DNA of 7,170 nucleotides from Flavobacteriales bacterium (GTDB taxonomy: Bacteria; Bacteroidota; Bacteroidia; Flavobacteriales_D; CANHHI01), in assembly GCA_947460225.1 (NCBI GenBank), contig CANHHI010000079.1, forward strand, positions 1 to 7,170, read 5' to 3'. Below are positions 4,205 to 7,170 of the stretch, piece after piece. A program made the position numbers and the translations under genes. How positions within the stretch are numbered: the first letter of the stretch is position 1; each line of letters opens with the position of its first letter. Below the pieces are notes generated by a model. It was not told the DNA's origin. It ran no database searches and saw only the letters and a list, made by a program, of their open reading frames with translations.

Positions 4205-6076
4205 TTACTTATCCAATTGCATATAATCATCAATCAAGGCTTGTAAATAAGAAAAAACTTGATTTTTTTGATTTTCTTTTTCCAAGTCCGTGGTATTTTC
4301 TTGCCAAGATTCATTTACATGTCCCGAAGGATAATCGTAAGCAAACTGCCCTTTGGGCGTAACCATGCCCGCACCGTCTGTAAACGCATAATAAGCAAAT
4401 TCTTCACCTTTGCTAAACATATCTCTACTCCAAACAAATTTTTCCGCTTCTTTTGCTAAACCCAATTGCAAGAGCAAGGTTTTTGCTAAATCGTGGTGAT
4501 TGACAAAATGTTCTTGTTGGGTTTTTCTATATTTTTCCTGCAAAACCTCTCCATAAAACACCAAAGGAATGTGGTGGTGTTTGTAGCTGTAATAATCATA
4601 ATGGCTTGGCGTTACATGGCTATGGTCTGCCACAAAAATAAATAAAGTATTTTTGTACCAAGGTTCTTTTTTAGCATGTTGGAAAAAAATGCGCAATTGG
4701 TTATCTGTAAAACGCACGCCATGCAGGTAAGGCAATTCATCATCTGCATCTATGTAATGATTTTTATCGGGAAAATCGTAGGGCGAATGGGAACTCATAC
4801 TAAAAAACGCACTAAAAAAAGGCTCTTGTTGCGTGGATAAGGCTTGCAAAAAAATAGGGAGCATGGCGTGGTCGTGTATGCCAAGCCTTCCTCGGTCTTT
4901 TTTAGGTACTTTTGGAAAATCTTTTTCTTGTTTGACCACTTGCATGCCTTTGTCTATCAAATACGCACCGATATTGCCATAAGCCAAATCTATGCCCGAA
5001 TAATAGGAAGTAAAATAACCTATTTCCTGCAAAGCACTTGGCAAAAAGGGCAAATTTCTATATTTATCATAAGAATTGACAACAACCGGAATAGTCAAAG
5101 CAGGAAAGCCACTGAAAATACTGCCCATGCCCTCGTCCGACAAAGAACCCGAAGAAATGGCTCGATTAAAGAGCAAACCTTCTTGCGCCAAGCTATCCAA
5201 AAAAGGTGCAGCGTTCCATTTTCCGCCCAAACTGTTGAGTGCATCTGCCGACCAGCTTTCCAGAATAAACACCACAATATTGGGTTTTGACTGATTTAAA
5301 ATGGCAATGTGCGTATCGGTTGCTTGTGCCAACAATTGCTGGGTTTCTGTCTGCGCTAGATTTAAAGCCGTTTTTTGATATTTGTTTACATCTAAACTCG
5401 TAGCATCAATACTTTGCCCAATATTCCAACAGGAATTAACTGCCGCATGATTTAAAACCGTGTGCTTAGAAAAATATACATCGCTCTGTGAAATGGGAAT
5501 AGGCTGGTAGCCTCCTCTCAATCCGTAAATAATGCCAGGCAAAAGCGCAATCCAAATCAGCAATTTGAAAATGGGGTGTGCTGAAAATTTCCCAAAACCT
5601 TGAAAGACTTTTTTGAGTCCAAAATAGCCTATACAAAGGAAAATACCAGTAAGTAGCGTGCTGGTAAGTATATTTTTTGTAGCAGAAATTTCCCAAACCT
5701 CCAATGGATTTTGCCTTAAATGCTGTAAAGCAGCGTAATTGATTTTGGTTTTCCATTCGGCGTATAATTCTACTTCGGAGGAAAAAATAATGGCACTCAC
5801 CAAGACCAAAAACAATTGAAAATAAAAATGGATTTTGTGTATGGTTTTTGGGAAAATCCAAAATTGAAAAGTCCAAAAAATCCAGGAAAAAGCCAAAATA
5901 TAGCAAATCGTTGCAAAATCTAAATACAAGGCATGGTAAAAAGTAGCCAAAACCTCAACAAAAGGCACACCAGCTAGCGCTTGGTGATTATACAGCAAAA
6001 AATACAACCTGCCTAAGGCAAAAAAGCAAAACCAAAAAACAATGATTTTAGCTAGGAACGTAAGGAAATGTTTCAT
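4205..6076 (-). CDS. LTA-synthase-like membrane sulfatase / phosphoglycerol transferase family protein
   Basis: From the ATG at 6076 the protein has 623 residues. Five hydrophobic segments occupy about residues 4-30, 45-70, 83-100, 135-153 and 168-186. A linker and an extracytoplasmic alkaline-phosphatase-fold (sulfatase) domain follow from about 264 to 575. Motifs: NIVVFILESWSADAL with metal ligand E273; SLSDEG around the expected nucleophile, here S313; FSMSSHSPYDFP with H430; FIFVADHSH with D484 and H485. The spacing closely follows that of LtaS (E255, T300, H416, D475, H476). The formylglycine motif of true sulfatases is absent. Known family reactions transfer phosphoglycerol or phosphoethanolamine head groups onto envelope glycans or lipids; the substrate here is unknown. 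An upstream in-frame start at 6133 is rejected because it would lie in the sucC terminator and across this gene's promoter. It is probably a single-gene unit. Confidence 0.9.
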   Translation of the reverse strand: MKHFLTFLAKIIVFWFCFFALGRLYFLLYNHQALAGVPFVEVLATFYHALYLDFATICYILAFSWIFWTFQFWIFPKTIHKIHFYFQLFLVLVSAIIFSSEVELYAEWKTKINYAALQHLRQNPLEVWEISATKNILTSTLLTGIFLCIGYFGLKKVFQGFGKFSAHPIFKLLIWIALLPGIIYGLRGGYQPIPISQSDVYFSKHTVLNHAAVNSCWNIGQSIDATSLDVNKYQKTALNLAQTETQQLLAQATDTHIAILNQSKPNIVVFILESWSADALNSLGGKWNAAPFLDSLAQEGLLFNRAISSGSLSDEGMGSIFSGFPALTIPVVVNSYDKYRNLPFLPSALQEIGYFTSYYSGIDLAYGNIGAYLIDKGMQVVKQEKDFPKVPKKDRGRLGIHDHAMLPIFLQALSTQQEPFFSAFFSMSSHSPYDFPDKNHYIDADDELPYLHGVRFTDNQLRIFFQHAKKEPWYKNTLFIFVADHSHVTPSHYDYYSYKHHHIPLVFYGEVLQEKYRKTQQEHFVNHHDLAKTLLLQLGLAKEAEKFVWSRDMFSKGEEFAYYAFTDGAGMVTPKGQFAYDYPSGHVNESWQENTTDLEKENQKNQVFSYLQALIDDYMQLDK

Positions 6077-6085
6077 ATTATTTAC

Positions 6086-6119
6086 CAAAGATAGGGGAAA
6101 TTTTAGCACGCTACACAAA
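6086..6119 (-). promoter_or_regulatory. Promoter of the sulfatase gene
   Basis: The minus strand shows TTTG (6119-6116), a 22-bp spacer and TATCTTTG (6093-6086), a TAnnTTTG match 9 bp before the ATG. The spacer is slightly long. The -33 box lies in the T-tract of the sucC terminator, so the two signals abut, and the transcript leader is only a few bases. Confidence 0.65.
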
Positions 6120-6144
6120 AAATCCCCCGCCAAGGCAGGGGATT
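6117..6144 (-). terminator. Rho-independent terminator of sucC
   Basis: On the minus strand, AATCCCC and GGGGATT form a 7-bp stem, continuing with a mismatch into GC pairs, with a short loop around TGCCTTGGCG. TTTT follows directly. It begins 15 bp past the sucC stop codon. Confidence 0.85.
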
Positions 6145-6159
6145 GTCCAATATACTGAT

Positions 6160-7170
6160 TTACGCCAATACTTCTTTTACTTTATCCGCTGCTTCCTTCA
6201 AAAGCACCACAGAGTGCACTTTGAGCCCCGCATCGTCTATCAATTTTTTGGCTTGTTCCGCATTGGTTCCTTGCAAACGCACAATAATCGGCACACGCAC
6301 ATCGCCAATGTTTTTGTAAGCATCAACAATACCCTGCGCCACACGGTCGCAACGCACAATGCCCCCAAAAATATTCACCAAAATGGCTTTGACATTTGGA
6401 TCTTTTAAAATTAAACGGAAAGCCGTTTCTACACGCTCTGCATTGGCAGTTCCGCCTACGTCCAAAAAGTTAGCAGGCTCACCACCCGATAATTTGATAA
6501 TGTCCATGGTTGCCATCGCCAGCCCAGCACCATTCACCATGCAACCCACGTTTCCGTCAAGTTTCACATAGTTTAGTCCCGCTGCTTTTGCTTCCACTTC
6601 CATAGGATCTTCCTCCGCAATATCACGCATTGCCTCGTAATCCGCATGGCGATACAATGCGTTGTCGTCCAAAGAAACTTTGGCATCTACAGCTATCACT
6701 TTATCGTCAGAAGTTTTTAAAACAGGATTGATTTCAAACAAAGACGCATCAGAACCCACATAAGCCGCATACACAGCCGTTACAAACTTAACCATTTCTG
6801 TGGCAGATTTTCCAGAAAGCCCCAATTTAAAGGCAATTTTTCTGGCTTGAAAACCTTGCAAACCTACTTTTGGGTCTATTTCTTCTTTGAAAATCAAATG
6901 CGGGGTTTTTTCAGCCACCGCCTCAATATCCATACCGCCTTCGGTAGAGTACATAATCACATTGCGCCCAGCCTTGCGGTCTAAAAGCACCGACATATAA
7001 AACTCCAAAGGTTTACTTTCTCCAGGGTAATACACATCTTGTGCGATGAGTACTTTATTTACTTTTTTACCCTTTTCAGAGGTTTGCGCCGTTACCAAAT
7101 GTCCCAGCAAAATATCTTTTGCCTTTTGTGGCACTTCGTCTAAACTTTTTGCCAGCACCACGCCATGAGA
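6160..7170 (-). CDS. sucC: Succinyl-CoA ligase (ADP/GDP-forming) beta subunit, partial (N-terminus outside window)
   Basis: The frame is open to the right edge, so 336 residues are seen of the usual 390-400; roughly the first 60 residues, part of the ATP-grasp domain, are missing. The GTG near the edge is internal, not a start: residues SHG precede it in frame, and VVLAKSLDEV matches the family position of GGVKLAK. Diagnostic stretches include VLIAQDVYYPGESKPLEFYMSVLLDR, YSTEGGMDIEAVAEKTPHLI, and LFEINPVLKTSDDKVIAVDAKVSLDDNALYR with the Asn and Asp that bind magnesium in E. coli SucC. Also present are GNVGCMVNGAGLAMATMDIIKLSGGEPANFLDVGG, VKAILVNIFGGIVRCD and VRLQGTNAEQAKKL of the CoA-ligase domain. 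Known role: with SucD it converts succinyl-CoA to succinate with nucleoside triphosphate synthesis in the TCA cycle. No sucD lies downstream, as a terminator follows at once. Confidence 0.98.
   Translation of the reverse strand, partial: SHGVVLAKSLDEVPQKAKDILLGHLVTAQTSEKGKKVNKVLIAQDVYYPGESKPLEFYMSVLLDRKAGRNVIMYSTEGGMDIEAVAEKTPHLIFKEEIDPKVGLQGFQARKIAFKLGLSGKSATEMVKFVTAVYAAYVGSDASLFEINPVLKTSDDKVIAVDAKVSLDDNALYRHADYEAMRDIAEEDPMEVEAKAAGLNYVKLDGNVGCMVNGAGLAMATMDIIKLSGGEPANFLDVGGTANAERVETAFRLILKDPNVKAILVNIFGGIVRCDRVAQGIVDAYKNIGDVRVPIIVRLQGTNAEQAKKLIDDAGLKVHSVVLLKEAADKVKEVLA

Noticed and set aside
6077..6133. 19-residue N-terminal extension of the sulfatase protein
   Set aside because: It would start in the sucC terminator and place the gene's own promoter inside the coding region; the first membrane segment begins right after the ATG at 6076.

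Overview
The window looks like a chromosomal piece of a Bacteroidota genome. The base composition is AT-rich. Nearly every gene start is preceded by the Bacteroidota-type -7 promoter element TAnnTTTG, and I saw no clear Shine-Dalgarno sequences. The proteins (SucC, an LTA-synthase-like sulfatase, a short Crp/Fnr regulator, a TolC/lipoprotein-adaptor pair) also fit that phylum. I cannot name the genus.

Layout, left to right. (1) 1-572, minus: the N-terminal 190 residues of an RND/HlyD-type lipoprotein adaptor, cut by the window edge. (2) 585-1880, minus: a TolC-like outer membrane efflux protein, 12 bp upstream of the adaptor and in the same operon. (3) 2009-2500, minus: a stand-alone GyrI-like effector-binding protein with its own promoter and a terminator hairpin. 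(4) 2582-3157, minus: a Crp/Fnr-family regulator. (5) 3233-3317, plus: tRNA-Ser(UGA), divergent from crp, with a strong promoter and a terminator. (6) 3358-4204: about 850 bp without a credible protein, rich in structured elements. They include a second strong stable-RNA-type promoter, a candidate ncRNA of about 140-170 nt closed by a 16-bp helix, mini-palindromes, an 18-bp-stem hairpin ending in a T-run, and a 142-bp imperfect inverted repeat. (7) 4205-6076, minus: a membrane sulfatase of the LTA-synthase/phosphoglycerol transferase type. (8) 6160-7170, minus: succinyl-CoA ligase beta subunit, missing its N-terminus at the window edge.

Functional reading. The adaptor, TolC, GyrI-like and Crp genes form a plausible efflux-and-sensing neighbourhood. 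A near-consensus CRP box (TGTGA-N6-TCAC) overlaps the crp stop codon and sits at a class-I-like distance upstream of the GyrI-like gene. The Crp protein carries the RE...R recognition-helix residues expected for such a site. sucC and the sulfatase are separate units: the sucC terminator hairpin lies directly beside the sulfatase promoter.

The part most likely to hold something undescribed is 3468-4142, where a promoter nearly identical to that of the tRNA-Ser gene drives a highly structured non-coding transcript. Secondary structures were worked out by eye, without energy calculation or database search.
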